6,392 nucleotides of DNA from an uncultured Ruminococcus sp. Lineage in GTDB: Bacteria > Bacillota_A > Clostridia > Oscillospirales > Ruminococcaceae. The position numbers were made by a program, and so were the translations under genes. Below, piece after piece: positions 1 through 5,229 of the stretch. The stretch lies in NCBI GenBank assembly GCA_937880065.1, contig CALFMA010000037.1, forward strand, positions 1 through 6,392, in the 5' to 3' direction. The notes beneath the pieces were generated by a model that was not told where the DNA came from, did no database searches, and saw nothing but the letters and a program-made list of their open reading frames with translations. The number at the start of each line of letters is the position of its first letter. Within the stretch, counting starts at the first letter, position 1.

Positions 1-9
1 CTCATTCAT
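1..9 (-). CDS. start of a downstream operon gene, cut by the window edge
   Basis: Only the first three codons (Met-Asn-Glu) of a minus-strand gene are present. The ATG at 9-7 follows a purine-rich stretch, AAGGAAAGGTG on the minus strand, that can serve as a ribosome binding site. The start lies 21 nt past the stop codon of the aroC-like gene, so the aro operon probably continues with at least one more gene. Its identity cannot be read from three codons. Confidence 0.45.
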
Positions 10-30
10 AGGTATCACCTTTCCTTTCTG

Positions 31-1047
31 TCAACAGAAGTTAGGGTAGTCAAGCATGGCGGAGAGAAGTGCCGTATTGACTGCCGATTCCACATATACA
101 ACGGATTTTGGAATATTACAGCAGGGGATAGTTCCCTTTTTCGGAGGGTGAAACGCCGCCCTCAGAACAACAGGCATACCCGATGTAATTCCGTTTATTA
201 TGCCGCCGTGGCTGTTTGTATGGGTAGCGGAATATCCCTGCTCGGTTGTGTAGGAATTGTCGGCATACTGACTTCCTGCCATTTCAGCGGAGGAAAATCC
301 TGCACCGAATTCAACACCCGAAATATCGGGAATTCCGAAAAGAAGCTGTGCAATATTATTTGTAAGACCGTTGAAAACAGGTGAGCCTACACCGGAGGGG
401 ACGTTGATTGACGCACATTCAACAATTCCGCCGAGGGTTTCATCGGCATCAGCGGCAGCGGAAATGGTTTCCAGCATTTTCCAGCCGTTTTTATCGTTGA
501 TGACGGGGAAATCCTTTGAACGGACGCATATTACGCCATCCCTGTCAAGTCTTACAGCATCAAAGGGGTTGTCCTTTACATTGTGGATTCGCAGGGCATG
601 AGCCGCTGTGTAAATTCCACGTCTTTCGAGAATTTGTCCGCATATTGCTCCCGCAAAGCATATGGGAGGGGCGAATATCTCGGCAGTACGGGATTTTTCG
701 AGGGTATCGCAGTAACCTCTGTTACAAACCGCACCTGTATAATCAGCGTGACCGAAACGATAATTTTTCGGGGAATCTTCGGCTTTTTTAGCAGGTACAT
801 CAATTTTCATAACAGCACATAATGCACCCCCTGTTGTGCGTTCATTTTCGATACCCGACATAATTCGGGGCATTGAAATTCTCACATTTCCCAGAGATTT
901 CGGGGAAAGTCTGCGGAGATAACGCTCGGTTTCTTCGGAATTTATATATTCTCCCGCAGGCAGTCCGCTTATGGTAATTCCCACAATTCCGCCGCTTTCC
1001 TCGCCAAAGCAGGAAATAGAAATTTTATTGTTCCAAATCAATGACAT
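31..1047 (-). CDS. aroC: chorismate synthase homologue lacking key active-site motifs
   Basis: This 338-residue protein is clearly related to chorismate synthase, the FMN-dependent enzyme that turns EPSP into chorismate. Family features are the MSxIWxNKISIS start, GLPAG (28-32), GHADYTG (99-105, keeping the second conserved His at 100), FAGAI (131-135), GVGSPVFNGL (219-228), GVEFGAGF (244-251), GSQ (258-260) and GGIINGITSGMP (281-292). Several hallmarks are changed. FGESHG reads FGEESG (14-19), with Ser18 where the first conserved His belongs. The DYRGGG...S-x-R-x-T stretch is replaced around 113-127. About 20 residues before the C-terminal GRHDPC motif are missing, and that motif reads GTIPCC (305-310). 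The frame is uninterrupted. GGAGG (plus 1056-1060) lies 8 nt before the ATG, and the start overlaps aroA by 23 nt, suggesting translational coupling. It may be a divergent enzyme or a pseudoenzyme; ordinary chorismate synthase activity is doubtful. Confidence 0.8.
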   Translation of the reverse strand: MSLIWNNKISISCFGEESGGIVGITISGLPAGEYINSEETERYLRRLSPKSLGNVRISMPRIMSGIENERTTGGALCAVMKIDVPAKKAEDSPKNYRFGHADYTGAVCNRGYCDTLEKSRTAEIFAPPICFAGAICGQILERRGIYTAAHALRIHNVKDNPFDAVRLDRDGVICVRSKDFPVINDKNGWKMLETISAAADADETLGGIVECASINVPSGVGSPVFNGLTNNIAQLLFGIPDISGVEFGAGFSSAEMAGSQYADNSYTTEQGYSATHTNSHGGIINGITSGMPVVLRAAFHPPKKGTIPCCNIPKSVVYVESAVNTALLSAMLDYPNFC

Positions 1048-2011
1048 CAGCTTTACCTCCGAGTTTTACGTAATCCTCGAAAAATGTGGGGTATGACTTT
1101 TCTGCCGCCTCTGCACCTTTAATAATCACATCACCTTTGCAGTTTAGAGCCGCAATTGCAGCTGCCATAACAATTCGGTGGTCGCCATAGCTGTCAATTG
1201 TACCGCCGTTCAAACCGTTTGTGGGCAGAATTTCAAGACCGTCGGAAGTTACGGTCACATTTCCGCCTAAATTGTTGAGCATATCAGCACAAGCGGCAAG
1301 ACGGTCACTTTCCTTTATGCGAAGTCTTTCCGCATTGTAAATAGTTGACGGCATATTTCCGTATGCACCGAGAACTGACAAAATCGGCACCAGGTCGGGA
1401 ATATCCGAACAATCAGCTTTATATCCTGTAACAGAGCCGTTTTTCAGAGTATCGGCAATAATATCGGTTATGGCTTTATCGCCCTGTACGCTGTCCTCTT
1501 TAAGGTTGAGGATATTGACATCAGAGCCGAGAGCATTTGCCACGAAAAAGAAAGCCGCCTGTGAATAATCTCCCTCAATATGTTCGTCGTAGGGAGTATA
1601 TTTCTGATTTCCCTTAATAAGGAAGCTGTTTTCTGTTTCGCTGATTTCAATGCCGTAGCGGCGGAGAATGTCAATTGTAATATCCACATATGGACGTGAT
1701 TCGAGGTGGGAAGTCATAATAATTTCCGAATCCTCTTTTGCAAGAGGGAGTGCAAAAAGAAGTCCCGTAATGAATTGAGATGAAACATTTCCCTCAATTT
1801 CGTACTTTCCGCCTGTGAGAACACCGCTGATTTCGTAGGGCATTTCCTCTGTGTGGAAAGTGATTCCGTGATTTTTAAGTTCACGCTTGTAAATATCAAT
1901 GGGACGCTGAGGAAGTCTGCCTTTGCCGACAAACTCAGAGTCCGTTCCCAGTGCCGCAGCAACAGGAATCAGAAAACGAAGCGTTGAGCCGCTTTCGCCG
2001 CAATCGAGCAC
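1025..2011 (-). CDS. aroA: EPSP synthase (3-phosphoshikimate 1-carboxyvinyltransferase), C-terminal part after a frameshift
   Basis: This is the larger part of AroA, which joins phosphoenolpyruvate to shikimate-3-phosphate to give EPSP. The open stretch reads LDCGESGSTLRFL, SSQFITGLLFALPL, ESRPYVDITIDIL, DIPDLVPILSVLGAY, ERLRIKESDRLAA, SYGDHRIVMAAAIAAL and KSYPTFFEDYVKLGG, all in the usual family order. The catalytic Asp of the DLVP block and the RIKESDR and GDHR motifs are present. The GTG at 2011 is only the first possible start codon in this frame. It has no ribosome binding site, and the frame is open and GC-rich back to about 2056, so it is not a natural start. Together with the N-terminal fragment the gene spans 1280 nt, one short of a multiple of three, which fits a single missing base in an otherwise normal gene of about 426 residues. 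The stop lies inside the start of the aroC-like gene. Confidence 0.88.
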   Translation of the reverse strand: MLDCGESGSTLRFLIPVAAALGTDSEFVGKGRLPQRPIDIYKRELKNHGITFHTEEMPYEISGVLTGGKYEIEGNVSSQFITGLLFALPLAKEDSEIIMTSHLESRPYVDITIDILRRYGIEISETENSFLIKGNQKYTPYDEHIEGDYSQAAFFFVANALGSDVNILNLKEDSVQGDKAITDIIADTLKNGSVTGYKADCSDIPDLVPILSVLGAYGNMPSTIYNAERLRIKESDRLAACADMLNNLGGNVTVTSDGLEILPTNGLNGGTIDSYGDHRIVMAAAIAALNCKGDVIIKGAEAAEKSYPTFFEDYVKLGGKADVIDLEQ

Positions 2012-2031
2012 CGCGCTCCCGGATCCCGCCT

Positions 2032-2304
2032 TCAGCGCCTGCGAAAGCGCGGAAATTCAGCAATACCGTCTATACCGCCGCTTATACCCTTTACAGTTAC
2101 AATATCACCATTGATTTCAAATGACGCACCAAGGGCTGTCATAGAGGAAATTGTAGCCTCAATATCCTTTGACATAGTAATTCCCGAAAGTGTGGAAACT
2201 CCGTCAGCAAGAGCCGCACAGATTACTGCTCTGTGAGCACAGCTTTTTGAAGCAGGAATACTGAGATTTCCTCTGAGTACGGAGGGGCTGATTTTTATAT
2301 CCAT
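2032..2304 (-). pseudogene. aroA: EPSP synthase, N-terminal part, ended by a frameshift
   Basis: This fragment supplies the first 85 or so residues of AroA. It has the substrate-binding IPASKSCAHRAV motif (16-27, Lys20) and the SKDIEATISSMTALGA helix typical of the family. After GIDGIAEFP the frame runs into FRRR and a TGA, while the family sequence resumes in the frame one base back. Restoring one base between 2050 and 2052 would read EFP-ALSQALKAGSGSAVLDCGES without a stop. The ATG at 2304 is convincing: GGAGG lies 8 nt upstream, inside the last codons of aroB, with only 3 nt between the aroB stop and this ATG. A real mutation, a base-call error and an assembly error are all possible. Since everything else in the gene looks functional, an error is at least as likely as decay. 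Confidence 0.8.
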
Positions 2305-2307
2305 TGC

Positions 2308-3360
2308 TTAACCCTCCATAAGACGGAAAAATTCCGCAGTTGATGTTTTTCTGATTTCGCCCTTGCCGATTTCAGGGCATACAATGTAGCTGATTGACGA
2401 GGATTCACACTTTTTGTCCATTGCACAGAAAGGCAGAAGTTCGCTCATAGGTGCTTCGGAAGAAATGGGAAGCTTGTACGCTTCTACGCATTTTTCAAGC
2501 TTTTCAGCTAATTTTTCGTCACAGAAACGGCGTGTAATCATACACATACCTGCGGCTACTCCCATACCGTGGGTGTAGTTGGTGTAGTTGTGCCAGCCTT
2601 CGATAGCGTGTCCGAGAGTATGTCCGAAATTGAGGAGCATACGCTCGCCCCTGTCAAATTCGTCATTTTCCACAACCTGTCGTTTAATGTCAACGCAGGT
2701 GGAAACGATTTCGTCCATAACTTCGTGGATATTGCAGATATTGTGGTTTTCGCAAATCTCAAAGAGGTTTTCGTCACGAATCATACCGTACTTGATAACC
2801 TCCGCCATACCGCATCCCAGTTCATCTTCGGGGAGTGTGGTGAGGGTGTCGCTGTCGCAGATAACGAGGGCAGGCTGTTTGAAAGCACCTACAAGATTTT
2901 TTCCTCCTGTGATGTCAATGGCAGTTTTTCCGCCGACTGAGGAATCTACCTGTGCCAGCAGAGTAGTGGGAATCTGAACAAATTCAATTCCCCTTAAAAA
3001 AGTAGCTGCGGCAAATCCCGTAATATCGCCAACAACTCCGCCGCCAAGGGCAATGAGGAAATCGCTTCTTGTGATACCGTTGTCGCAAAGGCAATCATAA
3101 ATTGCACTGAGAGTTTTAATATTCTTTGACTGTTCACCGTGGGGGAAAACGAAAATATCAAAGGAAATACCCGATTTTTCAAGGCTTTCTCTGAGAGTAT
3201 CACTATACAGTTTGTCCACTGTATCATCAGTAATAATCACAGTTTTTTTCGAGTTCAAAACGGCAGAAATAAGCTCGCCGCTTTTTTTCAGGCTGCCTCT
3301 TTCGATATGTACATCATAAGGGCGGCTTGTTCCGATTCTGATATTTTTCAAAGAAATCAC
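2308..3360 (-). CDS. aroB: 3-dehydroquinate synthase
   Basis: AroB converts DAHP to 3-dehydroquinate, the second step of the shikimate pathway, using NAD and a divalent metal in the cytoplasm. The 350-residue frame has the normal family length and order: GGGVVGD (106-112, nucleotide binding), PTTLLAQVDSSVGGKTAID (131-149), GMAEVIKYG (184-192, metal ligand Glu187), NFGHTLGHAIE (244-254, His247 and His251) and HGMGVAAGM (264-272). All expected catalytic and zinc-ligand residues appear intact. It is the first gene of the operon, directly behind a strong promoter. The frame opens with GTG at 3360, but the only GGAG (minus strand, about 3362-3365) ends one base before that codon, too close to work. 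A TTG at 3351, 10 nt further down, is better placed and gives MKNIRIG, a usual AroB start. Confidence 0.95.
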   Translation of the reverse strand: MISLKNIRIGTSRPYDVHIERGSLKKSGELISAVLNSKKTVIITDDTVDKLYSDTLRESLEKSGISFDIFVFPHGEQSKNIKTLSAIYDCLCDNGITRSDFLIALGGGVVGDITGFAAATFLRGIEFVQIPTTLLAQVDSSVGGKTAIDITGGKNLVGAFKQPALVICDSDTLTTLPEDELGCGMAEVIKYGMIRDENLFEICENHNICNIHEVMDEIVSTCVDIKRQVVENDEFDRGERMLLNFGHTLGHAIEGWHNYTNYTHGMGVAAGMCMITRRFCDEKLAEKLEKCVEAYKLPISSEAPMSELLPFCAMDKKCESSSISYIVCPEIGKGEIRKTSTAEFFRLMEG

Positions 3361-3393
3361 GCTCCGTTGATTAGTTTATAGTTTACCTTTATA

Positions 3394-3422
3394 ATTATAT
3401 CATAGATAGCAAGGCTTGTCAA
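3394..3422 (-). promoter_or_regulatory. sigma-70 promoter of the aro operon
   Basis: On the minus strand a perfect TTGACA (3422-3417) is followed after exactly 17 nt by a perfect TATAAT (3399-3394). Transcription would start near 3387, about 25 to 35 nt before the aroB start. The leader is too short for an attenuator or riboswitch. No other promoter is apparent inside the operon. Confidence 0.85.
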
Positions 3423-3428
3423 GGGAAT

Positions 3429-3449
3429 TTTGTGCAAAAACACGAAAAA
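3429..3449 (+). repeat. direct repeat, copy 1 (21 bp)
   Basis: The sequence begins TTTGTGCAAAAACACG and ends in a run of A. It matches the copy at 3627-3647 exactly. It lies just upstream of the -35 box of the aro operon promoter, where a regulator could bind. The core GTGCAAAAACAC has a short GTG/CAC dyad. Confidence 0.7.
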
Positions 3450-3489
3450 TAATGTAGTTTTGCGTTGAATCTGTGCAGCAGCGGAATAG

Positions 3490-3518
3490 TTGACTTTTCA
3501 GCGGAAATGGGGTATAAT
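3490..3518 (+). promoter_or_regulatory. sigma-70-like promoter with no obvious gene
   Basis: TTGACT (3490-3495) is followed after 17 nt by a perfect TATAAT (3513-3518). A transcript would begin near 3525, 300 nt before the lipoprotein ATG. It could make a long leader for that gene or a separate small RNA. No coding frame of note follows it directly. Confidence 0.6.
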
Positions 3519-3626
3519 TATGACAAATTATCAGGTATGGTTTGAAATGTCAGGGCGGAGGGAGATAAAACCGAAATCCGTGCAGGAGATTTAATAAAGG
3601 CTAAGTGTAGAAAATAACAGTTTGAA

Positions 3627-3647
3627 TTTGTGCAAAAACACGAAAAA
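3627..3647 (+). repeat. direct repeat, copy 2 (21 bp)
   Basis: Exact match to the copy at 3429-3449, 198 bp away in the same orientation. The preceding bases are nearly the same too (GAATTTG against GAATTTTG). It lies between the two plus-strand promoters, about 90 bp upstream of the lipoprotein promoter. Confidence 0.7.
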
Positions 3648-3734
3648 ACAGGGTTTGTATTAGGAAATATCAAAGGAAAAAATGTGCGGATTTGCTGAAA
3701 ATGTGAAAGATTTGAAAAAATTTTCATTTTGCTA

Positions 3735-3763
3735 TGGACAAAACGGAAAAAATGTAGTATAAT
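3735..3763 (+). promoter_or_regulatory. sigma-70 promoter of the lipoprotein gene
   Basis: TGGACA (3735-3740, one mismatch to consensus) is followed after 17 nt by a perfect TATAAT (3758-3763). Transcription would begin near 3770, giving a leader of about 60 nt. That leader contains a small dyad, AGGT-ATCAG-ACCT, at about 3786-3798, too weak to call a riboswitch or terminator. Confidence 0.75.
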
Positions 3764-3815
3764 AAAAAAGCATATGATAATTATGAGGTATCAGACCTTA
3801 AATCAATTATATATC

Positions 3816-3820
3816 GGAGG
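3816..3820 (+). promoter_or_regulatory. ribosome binding site of the lipoprotein gene
   Basis: GGAGG lies 9 nt before the ATG at 3830. It fixes that start and matches the style of the aroA and aroC-like genes. No such site precedes the genes to the right of 4610. Confidence 0.8.
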
Positions 3821-3829
3821 CAAATTATA

Positions 3830-4696
3830 ATGAAAACATTGAAGAAAATCGCAGCTGCAACAGCAACATTAGCAGTAGCTGCATCATCAGTTGCAGGTTG
3901 TTCACCCTCAATCGGAGGTAATACACAGAATGCAATGACAATCAACGGCAGAGAAATTCCTGCCGGCGTGTTTATTTACTACACAATTCAGGCATACAGC
4001 GAGGCTTCAGCTATTATTCAGGGCGAAGGTACAACTGCTCCTGCCATTGAAGATGTAAGAAATGCCAACATTGACGAAATTGATTCCACAAGCTGGATTC
4101 AGAACAAGGCAACAGAATATTGCCTTGATTATGCAGGTCTTATTTCAGAATTTGAAGCTATCGGCGGACAGCTTTCAAAGGAAGATAAGGATTCTGCTGC
4201 TGAAATGGCTGAGTATTATTATTCTATGGATCCCAGACTTGCAGAAAACGGTGTAAGCCTTGAATCTATGAAATCCATTGCAGAAACTACATATATGGAA
4301 ACAGAGATTTTCAAGCACTACTATGACTTTGAGGGCGAAAAGGGCTGCTCAGAGGACGAGCTTAAAGATTTCTTCGACGAAAACTATGCAAGAATCAAGT
4401 ATGTGTCAATCAGCCTTAAAGATGAAGCAGGCGAAAAGGTTGACGCTGCACAGGAGAAGAAACTCCGCAATATGGCTAATGATTACGTAAAGCAGGTAAA
4501 TGCAAAGTCAGGCGACCTTAACAAGATGCATGAAATGGATGCAGTTCAGGAAGATTACGACGAGTATGTTGCAAAGAATACAACAACAGCTGTAGGCGCA
4601 ACTACAACAGCAATAAATAATACCGATGCTATTAATAATGCTTTTTTCATATATTCCGAATATCCTCAAATCTCTCAAAATCTTTTTTTATTCTAA
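3830..4696 (+). CDS. secreted lipoprotein, PrsA/SurA-like foldase type, with a foreign C-terminus
   Basis: The protein starts with a lipoprotein signal: charged MKTLKK, a hydrophobic Ala-rich stretch, then lipobox VAGC with Cys24 as the lipidated residue. It should therefore be anchored on the outer face of the membrane. The sequence NAMTINGREIPAGVFIYY (34-51), a long helical part, and SEDELKDFFDENYARIKYVSISL (about 174-197) resemble the N-terminal chaperone region and the run-in to the rotamase domain of PrsA/SurA-type peptidyl-prolyl isomerases. The match is by eye and moderate, and no complete rotamase domain is visible. A Thr/Ala linker (NTTTAVGATTTA, 250-261) follows. Residues 262-288 switch abruptly to AT-rich codons with no linker character and end at a TAA. 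The last 27 residues are probably not native, so the true gene is truncated. Start, promoter and ribosome binding site are clear. Confidence 0.75.
   Translation: MKTLKKIAAATATLAVAASSVAGCSPSIGGNTQNAMTINGREIPAGVFIYYTIQAYSEASAIIQGEGTTAPAIEDVRNANIDEIDSTSWIQNKATEYCLDYAGLISEFEAIGGQLSKEDKDSAAEMAEYYYSMDPRLAENGVSLESMKSIAETTYMETEIFKHYYDFEGEKGCSEDELKDFFDENYARIKYVSISLKDEAGEKVDAAQEKKLRNMANDYVKQVNAKSGDLNKMHEMDAVQEDYDEYVAKNTTTAVGATTTAINNTDAINNAFFIYSEYPQISQNLFLF
4555..4650 (-). CDS. possible 5' end of a broken gene for an exported protein
   Basis: A minus-strand ATG at 4650 opens a short frame reading MKKALLIASVLFIA, which looks like a bacterial signal peptide: two Lys, then a hydrophobic core. After about codon 13 the frame enters the antisense of the lipoprotein linker and ends at a TAA at 4557-4555. 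Only the first 13 or so codons would be genuine. A weak GAGG lies 13 nt upstream. It may be the stump of a gene cut off at the 4610 breakpoint, but a frame this short can arise by chance. Confidence 0.3.
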   Translation of the reverse strand: MKKALLIASVLFIAVVVAPTAVVVFFATYSS

Positions 4697-4749
4697 TTTT
4701 TAAACTTACGCGTTGTAGATATTGTGCGTTTGATAAATATATTATTTTT

Positions 4750-5229
4750 ATGGAAGAATTTGTTGAAATTATAGGGGTTGAACACTTAAAAACAGTTTTA
4801 TCTTCTTTAACACCGGAGGAGATTGTTAAACCGGCATTTGATAATTGGATGAGTGGTATGAAAACAGGCCATACTGTTTTGAATTTGGAAAATGCTAAAG
4901 TTTATGGTTTAGGTATTGAGTTAAATCAACTTCCGTTGGCTGATAATATTTATATTGAATTATTTACTATTAATTCTCATGAAGAACCTATTAAAGAAGA
5001 AGACTTTTTTTCAAAACATGAATATGAAGAGTTTTTGAAATTCAGCAGTGATGATCCATGTGAGTATATTCCAGATATTATTTATGAATTTTGCCAGTTA
5101 AATGGTATAGATGAATATGAAAGGTCAGTTGGTATTTTGGCATATAATTTTGAAAAAGAGGAATTGTCAAATTATAATATGTGGGAGTCAAAGATTTTAA
5201 ACAAGTATTATTTGATTATTTTAAAATGA
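4750..5229 (+). CDS. hypothetical acidic protein, C-terminus not native
   Basis: I do not recognise a family. The first 144 or so residues look like a real soluble protein: rich in Glu and Asp, with hydrophobic residues spaced as in helices and strands (EEFVEIIGVEHLKTVL, NAKVYGLGIELNQLPL, NIYIELFTI), no signal peptide and no membrane segment. The last 15 residues (SKILNKYYLIILK and nearby) are an out-of-frame reading of GH31 sequence, so the natural end has been lost near 5180. There is no Shine-Dalgarno site before the ATG at 4750. Either the start is leaderless, or the source organism makes little use of such sites, as in Bacteroidota (inference). The overlap of its TGA with the ATG at 5226 looks like translational coupling but is not, because GH31-like coding already begins upstream of that ATG. 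Confidence 0.5.
   Translation: MEEFVEIIGVEHLKTVLSSLTPEEIVKPAFDNWMSGMKTGHTVLNLENAKVYGLGIELNQLPLADNIYIELFTINSHEEPIKEEDFFSKHEYEEFLKFSSDDPCEYIPDIIYEFCQLNGIDEYERSVGILAYNFEKEELSNYNMWESKILNKYYLIILK

Larger units (their letters stand above)
3423..3829. other. 400-bp divergent intergenic region
   Basis: No convincing gene lies here. The stretch holds the upstream edge of the aro promoter, an orphan plus-strand promoter, the promoter and leader of the lipoprotein gene, and two copies of a 21-bp repeat. The open frames found are short or AT-rich without family resemblance. One tiny plus-strand frame at 3537-3584 (15 codons, MSGRREIKPK...) sits behind the orphan promoter but has no good ribosome binding site. 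Confidence 0.6.

Noticed and set aside
2569..2977. Overlapping plus-strand open frames of 123 and 129 codons opposite aroB
   Set aside because: They are antisense readings of a well-conserved aroB, with no ribosome binding site and no family resemblance.
3518..3727. 69-codon minus-strand frame in the intergenic region
   Set aside because: Phe/Ser/Asn-rich translation typical of AT-rich non-coding DNA, no ribosome binding site, and it would be read against the two plus-strand promoters.
3690..3730. Possible terminator (GAAAA...TTTTC) ending a small RNA
   Set aside because: The dyad is almost all A/T with a tiny loop and no GC stem, so it is not a credible intrinsic terminator.
4697..4749. 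Upstream extension of the 4750 gene (frame open back to 4639)
   Set aside because: The added residues show no domain character and there is no alternative start with a ribosome binding site.
5226..5229. ATGA overlap as translational coupling between the 4750 gene and GH31
   Set aside because: GH31-like sequence continues upstream of this ATG in its own frame, so the ATG is an internal Met.
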